From positions 62,001 through 126,000 of the forward strand of contig CP129489.1 of NCBI GenBank assembly GCA_030584065.1: a stretch of DNA of 64,000 nt, in the 5' to 3' direction. Shown here piece after piece: positions 54,693-63,291 of the stretch. A program made the translations under genes and the position numbers. This DNA comes from Flavobacteriales bacterium (lineage in GTDB: Bacteria > Bacteroidota > Bacteroidia > Flavobacteriales_F > PHOS-HE28). The notes below the pieces were generated by a model. It was given only the letters and a program-made list of their open reading frames with translations, made no database searches and was not told the DNA's origin. How positions within the stretch are numbered: position 1 is the stretch's first letter; each line of letters opens with the position of its first letter.

Positions 54693-56108
54693 ATGCTTCG
54701 ACCCGTACTCAGCCTCATCGCCTTTCCTGTCGCGCTCACGCTCCCTGCGCAATACCTCATCAGCGATTCGCTGCTGATCGCCTATACGCCCGAGGAGCTC
54801 GCCGGGCAGGGCATCCAGGGCGCCGACCACACCATCGAGGCGCATCGGCTCATCTATCGCACCGTCGATCCCTTCGGGCAGCCCACCATCGCCAGCGGCG
54901 CGGTGGTGGTGCCGGTGGGCTCCACCTGCCTGCATGCGCTGGCGGCCTATCACCACGGCACGGTGCTCCACCGGCAGGATGTGCCTTCGCGCATCAGCGG
55001 CGAGATGGTGGTGGGCTATTACCTCGCCGCCGACGATTACGTGGCCGTGCTGCCCGACTACCTGGGCCTCGGCGACGGCCCCGGTCCGCATCCGTACGTG
55101 CACGCCGCTTCGGAGGCCACCGCCAGCCGCGACATGCTGCGCGCCGCGCGCGAGTTCTGCGCCCAGCGCAACGTGCAGCTGAACGGGCAGGTCTTCCTCA
55201 CGGGCTATTCGCAGGGCGGCCACGCCTGCGCGGCCACCCACCGCCTGCTGCAGCAGGAGTATGCCGACGAGTTCGCCGTGGCCGCCTCAGCGCCGTGCAG
55301 CGGCCCGTACGACGTGAGCGGGGTGCAGGCCCAGGTGATGGTCTCGCCCGATCCCTACCCCGCGCCATACTATCTGCCTTACGTGATCCTCTCGTACCGC
55401 TACGTCTATCCCTGGCTCTTCGGCGAGGTCAGCGAGATCATCGAGGAGCCGTGGGCCACCCTGCTGCCGCCGCTCTTCCAGGGCAACAACGGCTCCGGTC
55501 CGGTGGATGCGATCATGCCGACCGCGCCCAGCGAGATCTTGATCGACTCGGTGCTGCAGGCCTTCATCGATGATCCCGACCATCCGTTCCGCCAGGCGCT
55601 GCGCGACAATGACCTCTACGACTGGGCACCGCTCTGCCCCACGCGCATCATCTACTGCGAGGCCGACGACCATGTCTTCTATCCGAACAGCACCGTGGCC
55701 ATCGCCGCCATGCAGGCCAATGGCGCTCCTGCGGTATCGGGCCTGAGCGCCGGCGCGGCCCTCAACCACAACACTTGCGCCTTCCCCGCGCTGCTCAATG
55801 CGAAGCAGTTCATCGATAGCCACCGCACGCCCTGCTCGGGCATCGGCATGGCTGAAGCGAGCGAACCGCGATGGAGCGTGGCGCCGAATCCTTCGAGCGA
55901 TCGGGTGAGCATCACGCGGGCCAACGCTGCGCACGACGTGCGGTGGAGGCTGCTCGCGGCGGACGGGCGCGCGGTGATGCAGGGCCTGCTGCGCTCGGGA
56001 GTCGCAACTGAATCGCTGCAGGTGGCGCATCTGGCGCCGGGGCTTTACGCGCTGGAGGTGCGCGATGCTGCCGACCGCTGCCTCATCCGCATCGCCGTGG
56101 AGCGCTGA
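54693..56108 (+). CDS. Secreted alpha/beta hydrolase (lipase-like) with type A T9SS domain
   Basis: A 471-residue secreted hydrolase. A signal peptide (to about LPAQ) is followed by an alpha/beta hydrolase domain resembling fungal-type secretory lipases (about 25-375). Visible features are AAYHHGTV, VAVLPDYLGLGDGPGPHPYVH, the nucleophile elbow GYSQGG (Ser173), a probable catalytic Asp in CEADDHVFYP (about 330) and a His in LNHNTCAF (about 365). A type A T9SS sorting domain closes the protein (about 385-471: WSVAPNPSSDRV, WRLLAADGRAVMQG, LAPGLYALEVRD). Substrate unknown; an ester is likely. The stop is 3 bp from the priA-like remnant at 56112. Confidence 0.85.
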   Translation: MLRPVLSLIAFPVALTLPAQYLISDSLLIAYTPEELAGQGIQGADHTIEAHRLIYRTVDPFGQPTIASGAVVVPVGSTCLHALAAYHHGTVLHRQDVPSRISGEMVVGYYLAADDYVAVLPDYLGLGDGPGPHPYVHAASEATASRDMLRAAREFCAQRNVQLNGQVFLTGYSQGGHACAATHRLLQQEYADEFAVAASAPCSGPYDVSGVQAQVMVSPDPYPAPYYLPYVILSYRYVYPWLFGEVSEIIEEPWATLLPPLFQGNNGSGPVDAIMPTAPSEILIDSVLQAFIDDPDHPFRQALRDNDLYDWAPLCPTRIIYCEADDHVFYPNSTVAIAAMQANGAPAVSGLSAGAALNHNTCAFPALLNAKQFIDSHRTPCSGIGMAEASEPRWSVAPNPSSDRVSITRANAAHDVRWRLLAADGRAVMQGLLRSGVATESLQVAHLAPGLYALEVRDAADRCLIRIAVER

Positions 56109-56111
56109 GCG

Positions 56112-56211
56112 CACACCGGATCCGCATTCACCACCAGCTGCACGGCCCTGTGCTCGGGCTGCGCGAACACGCGGTCGATGGCCTCGCGCACGAAGTCCTA
56201 TTCCTCGCGGT
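56112..56211 (-). pseudogene. Decayed fragment of the priA 3' end
   Basis: About 94 bases (56118-56211) align without gaps to the 3' end of priA at 63299-63392, with some 18 differences counted by eye. The longest exact block is 23 bp (56131-56153 with 63312-63334). Translated in the priA frame it still reads VREAIDRVFAQPEHRAVQL-type sequence, but it has an in-frame TAG where priA has Lys, and TGC replaces the stop codon. Upstream priA coding sequence is missing. It lies directly after the hydrolase gene. It is either a displaced original priA end or a duplicated scrap. Confidence 0.8.
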
Positions 56212-56219
56212 CCATAGAT

Positions 56220-56537
56220 CTATTCGTAGATGCCTACCTCCTTCACCTTCGGCCTCACGCCCGCATGCATCACGTACCACCAGCCCTGTGGCAGCTCGCA
56301 GGGATCGAAGCGGTCCTCCTCGTAGATCACCACCTGCATGTCCTGCCTATTGGCGGGGTTCTCGATCACCTTGGTCCATTGCTCTGCGGTGAGCACAGCT
56401 GGTCTCTCCATCATCAGCAGCGCGCGGATGGTGGGCGTGAGGTCGCTGGAACGATCGGGGCATTGTGCTGCGGTTTGCTGCGCGATGGCCACCAGCACCA
56501 CCGCGCCGAACAGCTTGATCAGGAATGTGCTTCTCAT
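56220..56537 (-). CDS. Small secreted protein, unrecognised
   Basis: A 105-residue protein with a clear signal peptide (MRSTFLIKLFGAVVLVAIAQ to about TAAQ). The mature part is about 80 residues, acidic in the middle, with two cysteines (CPDRSS near its start and DPCELPQGWWYV) that could form a disulfide after export. It has no T9SS signal, membrane segment or known motif. It follows the 56545-58080 gene by 7 bp on the same strand, so the two are probably co-transcribed. It is the last gene of the segment bounded by the priA repeats. Confidence 0.65.
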   Translation of the reverse strand: MRSTFLIKLFGAVVLVAIAQQTAAQCPDRSSDLTPTIRALLMMERPAVLTAEQWTKVIENPANRQDMQVVIYEEDRFDPCELPQGWWYVMHAGVRPKVKEVGIYE

Positions 56538-56544
56538 GGGCTTG

Positions 56545-58080
56545 TTATTCGGTGATCACCGCGCGCACGGTGGCGGCCTTGGCGCCCCAGGTAAGGCGAC
56601 AGTGATAGAGGCCCGGCGCCACGGGCGGCAGCTCCACACGGTGCAGGGTGCTCCACGCGCTCAGGCGGTGGTGGTAAACAATGCGGCCTGCTGCATCCAG
56701 CACGGTAAGCTCCCCGGAGGCGGGCTGCCCGCTGTAGGCTATGCCGAAGCTGCCCTGACTGGGGTTGGGATGCACGCGCGCCGCACCCACCGGGTAAGGC
56801 TCCAGGCCACCGGTGCTCAGGCCCAAACTATCGCATTCGCTGCCCGGCACCGGCCCCAGCAGGTAGTTGGGGCGGTAGGGGATGGAGTTGAACGTCCACG
56901 TGATGCGGTGGTGCCCATGCTGTTGTACATCGCAGACGGTGCCCGGCAGATCCGGATCGTTCACCACATGCATGTAGCGGGTGCTGTTACCAGTGGAGAT
57001 GTAGATGCGGCCATCGCGGGCCAGCATGGGATAAGCGAAGTAGGTGGCGAACAGGGGGTGGTCATCATAGAAGCCATCATAGAAGGCCACGGTGTCCATG
57101 CTGATCACGTCGCCATTGTCTTCGAGCAGGAGCTGGTAGAGGTAGATGCCGCCTGGCACATAGAGCTTGGCGCCATCGGGTGAGAATTGCGCCATGCGGT
57201 AGAAGGCCCCATCGGAGAAGGCGGTGTTGCGCGCGTTGGAGAGCAGGCCGGTGCAGCGGTCGAAGTCCAGGATGTCCAAGCCCGATGCGTATTGACCATA
57301 AGCCAGCCGGTCGCCCTGCATGGAGAAGGTGGCCCCCGGCCCTGAGCCATTGATGTGGCTGCCGATCGCTTGGTACCAAGGTCCTTGGAAGCCCTCCGGG
57401 GTGAGCAGGAAGAACACGAATTCGTTGCTCTCCATGCGGTGGGTGAGCACCCACCAGTCGCGGCCGTTGGCATGCTTCACCGCGCCCAGGCCACCGGCGA
57501 TCAGGGGCTCCTGCAGCAGCACGTTGTTCTTGGAGCTCACCCCGGCCAAGGTGCCGCCATCCAAGCCGCGAACCACCACGGAGTAGTACAGCTGCGCAGC
57601 GTGGAAGGCATTGGTGCCGGGCCATACGGCATCGGGCACGTTATGGACCAGCACGATGGAGTCCGGATGCCCGGGCCAGGGCAGGAAGAGGTTGCAGAAT
57701 GATCGCGCCAGGCCAGTTGAGCTGTTCAGCAGCGAGGACGGATTGAGCCCGTCGCCGTTGAGCATGGGCAGATGGGCGGCGTTGTTCAGCTGCCAGCCGT
57801 TGGTGTAAGCCAGGATGCTGTCCTGCTCATCGGTGATCACGGCCATGCCGCCACCCAAGTACATGGTGTGCGGCTCGGACACCGAGTACGTGCTATTACC
57901 CGGTTGGAAGAGGGTCTTGTTGCCCCCGTAGTCGGGGTTTCCGGATGACCCTGCGTATCCTCCGATCCAGCGGGCATCGTAGCTCTGCGCGAAAGCGCCG
58001 CGCGCCAGGAGCATGGCCAACCCCAAGAGCAGGAGACCAGCGGCGGGCCATGCCCGCCGCTGGTTCTTGCTTCTATTCAT
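56545..58080 (-). CDS. Secreted beta-propeller-like protein with type A T9SS domain
   Basis: A protein of about 511 residues from the ATG at 58080 (an upstream in-frame ATG at 58098 is possible). The signal peptide runs to about GAFAQ. The body (about 33-425) contains propeller-like repeats with TMYLGGGMAVITDEQDSILA, WVLTHRMESNEFVFFLLTPEG, LSNARNTAFSDGAFYRMAQF-SPDG and YPMLARDGRIYISTGNS, as seen in Bacteroidota T9SS proteins reporting run-like WD40 strands. A type A sorting domain ends it (VHPNPSQGSFGIAY, TVLDAAGRIVYHH, APGLYHCRL). A perfect terminator-like hairpin (58037-58063) lies inside the signal-peptide codons. Confidence 0.8.
   Translation of the reverse strand: MNRSKNQRRAWPAAGLLLLGLAMLLARGAFAQSYDARWIGGYAGSSGNPDYGGNKTLFQPGNSTYSVSEPHTMYLGGGMAVITDEQDSILAYTNGWQLNNAAHLPMLNGDGLNPSSLLNSSTGLARSFCNLFLPWPGHPDSIVLVHNVPDAVWPGTNAFHAAQLYYSVVVRGLDGGTLAGVSSKNNVLLQEPLIAGGLGAVKHANGRDWWVLTHRMESNEFVFFLLTPEGFQGPWYQAIGSHINGSGPGATFSMQGDRLAYGQYASGLDILDFDRCTGLLSNARNTAFSDGAFYRMAQFSPDGAKLYVPGGIYLYQLLLEDNGDVISMDTVAFYDGFYDDHPLFATYFAYPMLARDGRIYISTGNSTRYMHVVNDPDLPGTVCDVQQHGHHRITWTFNSIPYRPNYLLGPVPGSECDSLGLSTGGLEPYPVGAARVHPNPSQGSFGIAYSGQPASGELTVLDAAGRIVYHHRLSAWSTLHRVELPPVAPGLYHCRLTWGAKAATVRAVITE
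58037..58063 (-). terminator. Terminator-like hairpin inside the 5' end of the 56545-58080 gene
   Basis: CCAGCGGCGGGC (58037-58048) pairs perfectly with GCCCGCCGCTGG (58052-58063) around a 3-nt loop. On the minus strand it starts 41 nt after the stop of the 58104-63197 gene and falls within codons 6-15 of the next gene. It could end or attenuate transcription between the two genes. Confidence 0.55.
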
Positions 58081-58103
58081 TTCGCGCCGTGGGCCCATCG
58101 CGC

Positions 58104-61100
58104 TTATCGTTCCACGGCGAGCTTGCCGGTGCCAATGGTTCCTTGCAACCCGCGCAGGGTGTAGTGGTAGATGCCGGGTGCGAGGCCTGCGAGCTTCAGT
58201 ACCATGCGCAGCTGCTCGGCAGGCATGCGCACGCTCAGGGCCACCGCGCCCAGCGCGTTGGTGAGCAGCAGCGTGGCGGGCTCGCTCAGGGGCGCATCCA
58301 GCACGAGGGTGGCCTGGTCCTTCGCCGGGTTGGGCAGCAGCAGGCAGGTGGGCGGCGCATCGGCGGGCTTGTTCTTGGTGATCAGGCCCTGCTGCAGGCA
58401 GAGGGCGGCATCGTCGTATTCCTGGTCATCGTCGATCAGGCTGTAGATGGCCCTGGCGCGGAACACGGCGTTGCCGCCGGTGAGCGGGCATTGGTTGGCC
58501 ACATCGAAGAGGCCGGCGGTCTGCGCCGGGGTGAACTCGGTGATGTCCTTGGCCAGGGTGCTCAGATACACCTCGTTCACCGCCTTGTGGTTGGCCTCGA
58601 TCAGCGCGCCGGTGGCGATGGCCGCGTTGGTGGCCTTCACGCCTTCGGCGGTGAGGGCGCGGCTGTTGGCGGCCAGCTCCAGGGCGTTGCCATGGTAGGC
58701 CAACAGGCTGGCCATGGCGGCCTGCAGCCCTTCAATGGCCTGCACATGCGCGTGCTGCTGGGCGGGGGTGAGGTTCTCATCGGCCAGCGCGGCCAGTTCG
58801 CTCTGCAATTGCCCGCGCAGGGCCTCCAGTTGCGCGGCGCCCTGCACCAGCGCGGCGCTCACGCTCGGGGCCAGTTCGTAGAGCGCCAGCTGATCGGCCT
58901 CCAGCTGCTTGACCTGTGCGATCACCTGCGCCTCCACATCGGTGTAGAAATCCGCCAGCAGCGGGTTGCCGTCCATGCGCTCGGGCTCCTCGGTGAGCAA
59001 CTTGTACAGGTCGCCCCTCATGGTCCAGCGCGTCTCGGGGGTGTAGTCCTCGTTCTCCAAGCTGCCGTCGGCGATACGCTCGATCAACTCCGGGGAGCAG
59101 CCCTTGCAGCGCTCGCCCAGGCCGTCGCAGGCGAACTCCTCTTCGCAGGAGTAGTTCGACTCCATTGGATCCGAGACAAACCAACCGGTTGTCGGCCAGA
59201 TCGACCCCGGCATATAGCTACCACCGTTGGGCGGGGTGATCGACGAGTTCACCCAGAACTGGAATAGGTCTGCATTCCCCGCATTCTCATAAATCGCCTC
59301 GAAGCCGCCCGTGGCGGCAGGCGCGTGCCAGATGTTGCCCTTGAAGAGCTGCTGGCCGATGATGGCATCGTTCTCCAGGTGCAGTCCCCAGCGGTGGTTG
59401 TGGAACTCGTTGCCGCGCAGGTCCGTATCGGCGGCCCAACCGCTGAAGAGGATCCCGTTGGTGGTCTTGTCCACCGTGTTGCAGCTGATCAGGGGCTGGC
59501 TGCCCATCCAGTTGCGGATGCCCGCCTGGCCGTCGATGGGGTAGAGGGCGAACAAGGGATCGGAGCTGTCCACGGTATTGCAGCTCACCGTGGTGCGGTT
59601 GCAGCCGTTGAGGGCGATGCCGGTACGGCTGAACACACGGTGGGCCATCATCACCTGGTTGCCCAGCACGGCCCAGTCGTTGGCGTCGCGCAGCATGATG
59701 CCGAAGCTGGAGCTGGATTGGGGCGCGTGCCTGATGATGTTGTTCTGGATCGCCGAGCTGATGTTGGCCGTAGCGGCCTCGTCCACCCGGATGCCGCAGA
59801 AGCCGCGCAAGGCCCCTGGCTGATCGCCGAAGGTGATGTGGTTGGCATCGAGCAGGATGTGCGCCGCACCATCATTGAATCGCAGGTCCATGCCATCGCG
59901 CTTGCACTGCACGCGGTTGCTGAACACGTCCACATCGCGGTAGCCGCTGTAGTCGATGCGGTAGGCGGTGCCCATGTCCACCATGCGGTTGCCCCAGGAC
60001 TTCACGTTCATGGTCTCGGCGTACACGCCCCAGCGGCAGTTGTTGAAGGAGGGCATGGAGAGCTCGCCGTTGCCGTGGCCAGCATGCTTCAGGGTGGCCC
60101 AGCTCTTGGCGCCGTTGGCGTAGATGCCGCTGCCGTTGGCATTACCCAAGGCGGTGTAGGCGGCATCGGGGCCGATGTCATGGAAGGTGGCGTCATATAC
60201 GGTGAGGTCCGTCCGGAAGGCCACGATGCCGTTGCTCAGGTGGTGGAAGAAGTTCCAACCGGCGGTGAGGTTAAGGGTGGTGCGGTGCAGCTCGAAGGCG
60301 GCGAAGCCCTGATTCCCGATCGCGCTCTGCTGGCCGGGATAGGGCTGTGGCATGGGCCCTTGGCTGTAGAAGGTGTTGTAAGCGGATAGGATGGTCACGT
60401 TGCTGTACGCGCCACCCGTTTGCGGGGGCACCAACACGGCCACGCGGTTGTTGTGGAACTGGTTGTTGCGCAACCAGAGATTGCTTCCGTCGTGGGCCGT
60501 GATCAGTCGCTCCGCATCGTCGAGGAAGGAATTCCGCGCGCGCACCGTGGTGCCGGTGATGGCAGTGATGCCCTTCCACATGACGCCGCTGCAGCTGGTC
60601 ACCGACGAGCCGTCGAACTCCAGCATGGCGTCGTTGCTCACGAAGATCTCCGCGCCGGGGCCCATGTACACGGTGGCGTTCTGGAAGATCAGATCGTCCT
60701 GCACGGAGAACCACCCGGCTATGTAAACCGTGCCGCCCACCACATCGGGCAGCGAGAGGCTCGAGCTGCCCGGTGGCAGCACCAGGTCGGCAGGGCAGCA
60801 CGATGCGCCGGGCACCTCGTAGCTGAAGTTGAAGTAGCATCCATTGGCGTCGAAGACGGTGAGGTTGTATGTGCCTGCCGCAAGGCCAGAGATGCTGGCC
60901 TGCGTGGAGAAGAAGCCTCCCGGGCCCGCCCAGCTCAAGAGGTATGGAGGCGCCCCGCCGGAGATGGCGGCGGCGATAGCGCCCGAGCCGTACTCGGTGC
61001 ATGAAGGGGTCAGCGTGGCATCGACGGTCACTTCGGGGAAGGCGGGCACGCTATAGCTCTGCGCGTAGATGCAGCCTAGGGCGTCGGACATGATGAGGTT

Positions 61101-63197
61101 GTACTGGCCTGGGAGCAGGTTGCCAATGCCAGGTGTGGCAGTGGTGGCCGTGAAGCCGCCAGGGCCGGTCCATGCAAAGGAGTACGGCGGGGTTCCGCCA
61201 TAAGCAGAGAGGTTAATCAAGCCATTGCCCCAGTCGTTGCAACTTGGATGAATAATGTTCGTGTTTGCCCCGGGAGTTCCCACGGAGGAGACCGTCCATG
61301 TGCCGGTAGCTTGGCATCCTTGGCTGTCAATGACAACCACACTATAGGCACCAGCTACAAGCCCTGATGGGTCTTCCACCGTTGCACCGTTGGACCAAGA
61401 GAACAAGTAAGGAGGGAGCCCACCAGTAATGGATAGGTTGATGCTGCCAGTTGGTGAGTTCGCGCAGGTTGGATTCACGGAACTAAAGCTGAGGCTGATG
61501 CCAGAAGCGCTTTTGCTGCTATGAGACATGGTGGCAGTACATCCTGACGCATCGGTTACGGTCACCGTATAGATGCCCAGGGGCACGCCAATCAGATCTT
61601 CTGTGGTTGCCCCATTAGACCATAGGAATGAGTACGGCGCGTTTTGTCCTGAAACGGTCAGGTCAATATTGCCAACATTCGGAGGGCATCCACTTGATTG
61701 CGCAGAGAGCTCAAATGGGACCACTCCGAGAATTGTGAACGACTCAAATGCGGTGCAACTATTAGCATCCTGCACGAGCAAGGTATAAGTGCCAGGGGCC
61801 AATCCGGAGATATCTTCTGTTGATGCGAAAAAGCCACCTGGGCCATTCCACGAGAAGTTATATGGCGCCACTCCACCGGTCATGGTGATGTTAATCATGC
61901 CACTATTGAACCCTGGACAGGTGTGTTCAATAGACGAGACGAGGTCAACGGTCTTCGGTGAGCCTGGCACAACAAAGGTCCCCCAGACCCTACACCCAAT
62001 CTCATCAGTGACCTGCACATGATATGTTCCAGAGTACAGGTCCTCAATATCTTCTGTTGAGGCGGATCCCCCTGGCTGCCATCCCCACTGATAGTCATAG
62101 GGTACCTGCCCTCCGATGACCGTGAGGTCAATCGCTCCCCCCTGCCCACAGGAAGCGGTGTTCGTTACGGTCGCGCTCAACTCCATATAGTCCTCATCAA
62201 GCGGGACATAGAATGAATACTGCGCAGAGCAACCGTTCGCGTCTGTAATGTCAAGAATGTAACCGTTGCTGCTCAGTCCGGAAAGATCTTCAGCGGTGGA
62301 TGTGAATCCGGCGCCTGACCACCAATCAAAGGTGTAAGGCGGGCTACCACCGCTCACATCAATATCGATCGAGCCCGTACCAACCCCGAAACAAGAAGGA
62401 GTGACCTGCCCGACAACCTCAGGGACCTGGCCCCAAGGAACGAGTATCCAATTGGAGATAGTGCTGCAGCCATTCGCATCAGTCACCCTCAGCCAGAACA
62501 GATTTGGCCAAAGGTTGGATATATCCTCGGTCGTAGAGCCATTGCTCCATTCATAAGTATAGGGCGTCGTGCCACCGCTGATCGTGGCATCAATGGACCC
62601 TTGGAACGGAGAGCACCAAAGCGAATTAGGCGTAACCGTAGTCTGAATCTCGACAGGTGTGCCTTGCACATTGTAAACCGCAGCTCGAGTGCAGCCATTT
62701 GACCCGAGAACCTGGACCCAATACCTGCCCGGAACTAGGCCAGACAAATCTTCGGTTTGTGCGTTGAATCCATTGGGTCCATTCCAGAAATACTGCAGCG
62801 GTGGCGGTAAGTCCGGGGGGGGGGTGAGATCAATCCCACCGTCGCCGTCACAACTGCTGTGCGTAACAACGGCGTCCAGTCCAACAATAATTGATAACGT
62901 CGTGTAATCAGCATAGGCTGACGTGAGGTTTCCGAAATCCTGTATGAGAACCAGGTACTCGCCACCAATGTTGAAATCTACAGAAGCACCTTGGCTCGAG
63001 CCCGAGTTATTCCCCAATGCGCAAGACCAATACACATCGTAGGGTCCTATACCTCCAGAAATGCTCAAATCGACGTGAATTTGGCCGGTACAACCTGTAT
63101 AGTACCACGTTGGCGTGGCAACAATAGATTGAGATTGAGCCGTCGCAGCACCTAGACAGGCGAGGAGGCTGAAGAGGGCGGGGATATTCTTGAACAT
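58104..63197 (-). CDS. SprB-repeat / beta-helix surface protein with type A T9SS domain
   Basis: A 1697-residue protein. After a signal peptide (to about ATAQ) come about ten SprB-type repeats of 60-85 residues (about 20-790), each with the pattern SGGxxPYxxxWSNG, TTEDxSxLxxGxYxVxVTDxxGC. A right-handed beta-helix-like region follows (about 800-1330), with stacked short strands such as NLWLRNNQFHNNRVAVLV, TTVSCNTVDSS and TDLRGNEFHNHRWGLHLEND. A mostly helical, Ala/Gln/Leu-rich region (about 1350-1600) and a type A sorting domain (LLPNPAKDQATLVL, LTNALGAVALSV, ending GKLAVER) close it. The first 600-650 residues are encoded by visibly AT-richer DNA than the rest. Probably an adhesin or matrix-binding protein. 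Confidence 0.85.
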   Translation of the reverse strand: MFKNIPALFSLLACLGAATAQSQSIVATPTWYYTGCTGQIHVDLSISGGIGPYDVYWSCALGNNSGSSQGASVDFNIGGEYLVLIQDFGNLTSAYADYTTLSIIVGLDAVVTHSSCDGDGGIDLTPPPDLPPPLQYFWNGPNGFNAQTEDLSGLVPGRYWVQVLGSNGCTRAAVYNVQGTPVEIQTTVTPNSLWCSPFQGSIDATISGGTTPYTYEWSNGSTTEDISNLWPNLFWLRVTDANGCSTISNWILVPWGQVPEVVGQVTPSCFGVGTGSIDIDVSGGSPPYTFDWWSGAGFTSTAEDLSGLSSNGYILDITDANGCSAQYSFYVPLDEDYMELSATVTNTASCGQGGAIDLTVIGGQVPYDYQWGWQPGGSASTEDIEDLYSGTYHVQVTDEIGCRVWGTFVVPGSPKTVDLVSSIEHTCPGFNSGMINITMTGGVAPYNFSWNGPGGFFASTEDISGLAPGTYTLLVQDANSCTAFESFTILGVVPFELSAQSSGCPPNVGNIDLTVSGQNAPYSFLWSNGATTEDLIGVPLGIYTVTVTDASGCTATMSHSSKSASGISLSFSSVNPTCANSPTGSINLSITGGLPPYLFSWSNGATVEDPSGLVAGAYSVVVIDSQGCQATGTWTVSSVGTPGANTNIIHPSCNDWGNGLINLSAYGGTPPYSFAWTGPGGFTATTATPGIGNLLPGQYNLIMSDALGCIYAQSYSVPAFPEVTVDATLTPSCTEYGSGAIAAAISGGAPPYLLSWAGPGGFFSTQASISGLAAGTYNLTVFDANGCYFNFSYEVPGASCCPADLVLPPGSSSLSLPDVVGGTVYIAGWFSVQDDLIFQNATVYMGPGAEIFVSNDAMLEFDGSSVTSCSGVMWKGITAITGTTVRARNSFLDDAERLITAHDGSNLWLRNNQFHNNRVAVLVPPQTGGAYSNVTILSAYNTFYSQGPMPQPYPGQQSAIGNQGFAAFELHRTTLNLTAGWNFFHHLSNGIVAFRTDLTVYDATFHDIGPDAAYTALGNANGSGIYANGAKSWATLKHAGHGNGELSMPSFNNCRWGVYAETMNVKSWGNRMVDMGTAYRIDYSGYRDVDVFSNRVQCKRDGMDLRFNDGAAHILLDANHITFGDQPGALRGFCGIRVDEAATANISSAIQNNIIRHAPQSSSSFGIMLRDANDWAVLGNQVMMAHRVFSRTGIALNGCNRTTVSCNTVDSSDPLFALYPIDGQAGIRNWMGSQPLISCNTVDKTTNGILFSGWAADTDLRGNEFHNHRWGLHLENDAIIGQQLFKGNIWHAPAATGGFEAIYENAGNADLFQFWVNSSITPPNGGSYMPGSIWPTTGWFVSDPMESNYSCEEEFACDGLGERCKGCSPELIERIADGSLENEDYTPETRWTMRGDLYKLLTEEPERMDGNPLLADFYTDVEAQVIAQVKQLEADQLALYELAPSVSAALVQGAAQLEALRGQLQSELAALADENLTPAQQHAHVQAIEGLQAAMASLLAYHGNALELAANSRALTAEGVKATNAAIATGALIEANHKAVNEVYLSTLAKDITEFTPAQTAGLFDVANQCPLTGGNAVFRARAIYSLIDDDQEYDDAALCLQQGLITKNKPADAPPTCLLLPNPAKDQATLVLDAPLSEPATLLLTNALGAVALSVRMPAEQLRMVLKLAGLAPGIYHYTLRGLQGTIGTGKLAVER

Positions 63198-63291
63198 GGT
63201 GGCTGGTGTAGTAACAACGAATCTATTTGGAGAAATTCGTCACTCGCTGTAACTGTTGATAAGTTGCAGAGCAGGCTATGCCCAAGGCTCC

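Noticed and set aside
56109..56219. A tRNA or att-like structure in the gap after the hydrolase gene
   Set aside because: No cloverleaf could be drawn. The sequence is explained by similarity to the priA 3' end.
58171..63200. Tandem DNA repeats or a CRISPR-like array in the SprB-repeat region
   Set aside because: The periodicity is at protein level only (60-85 residues). DNA units are diverged and contiguous, without constant repeats and spacers.
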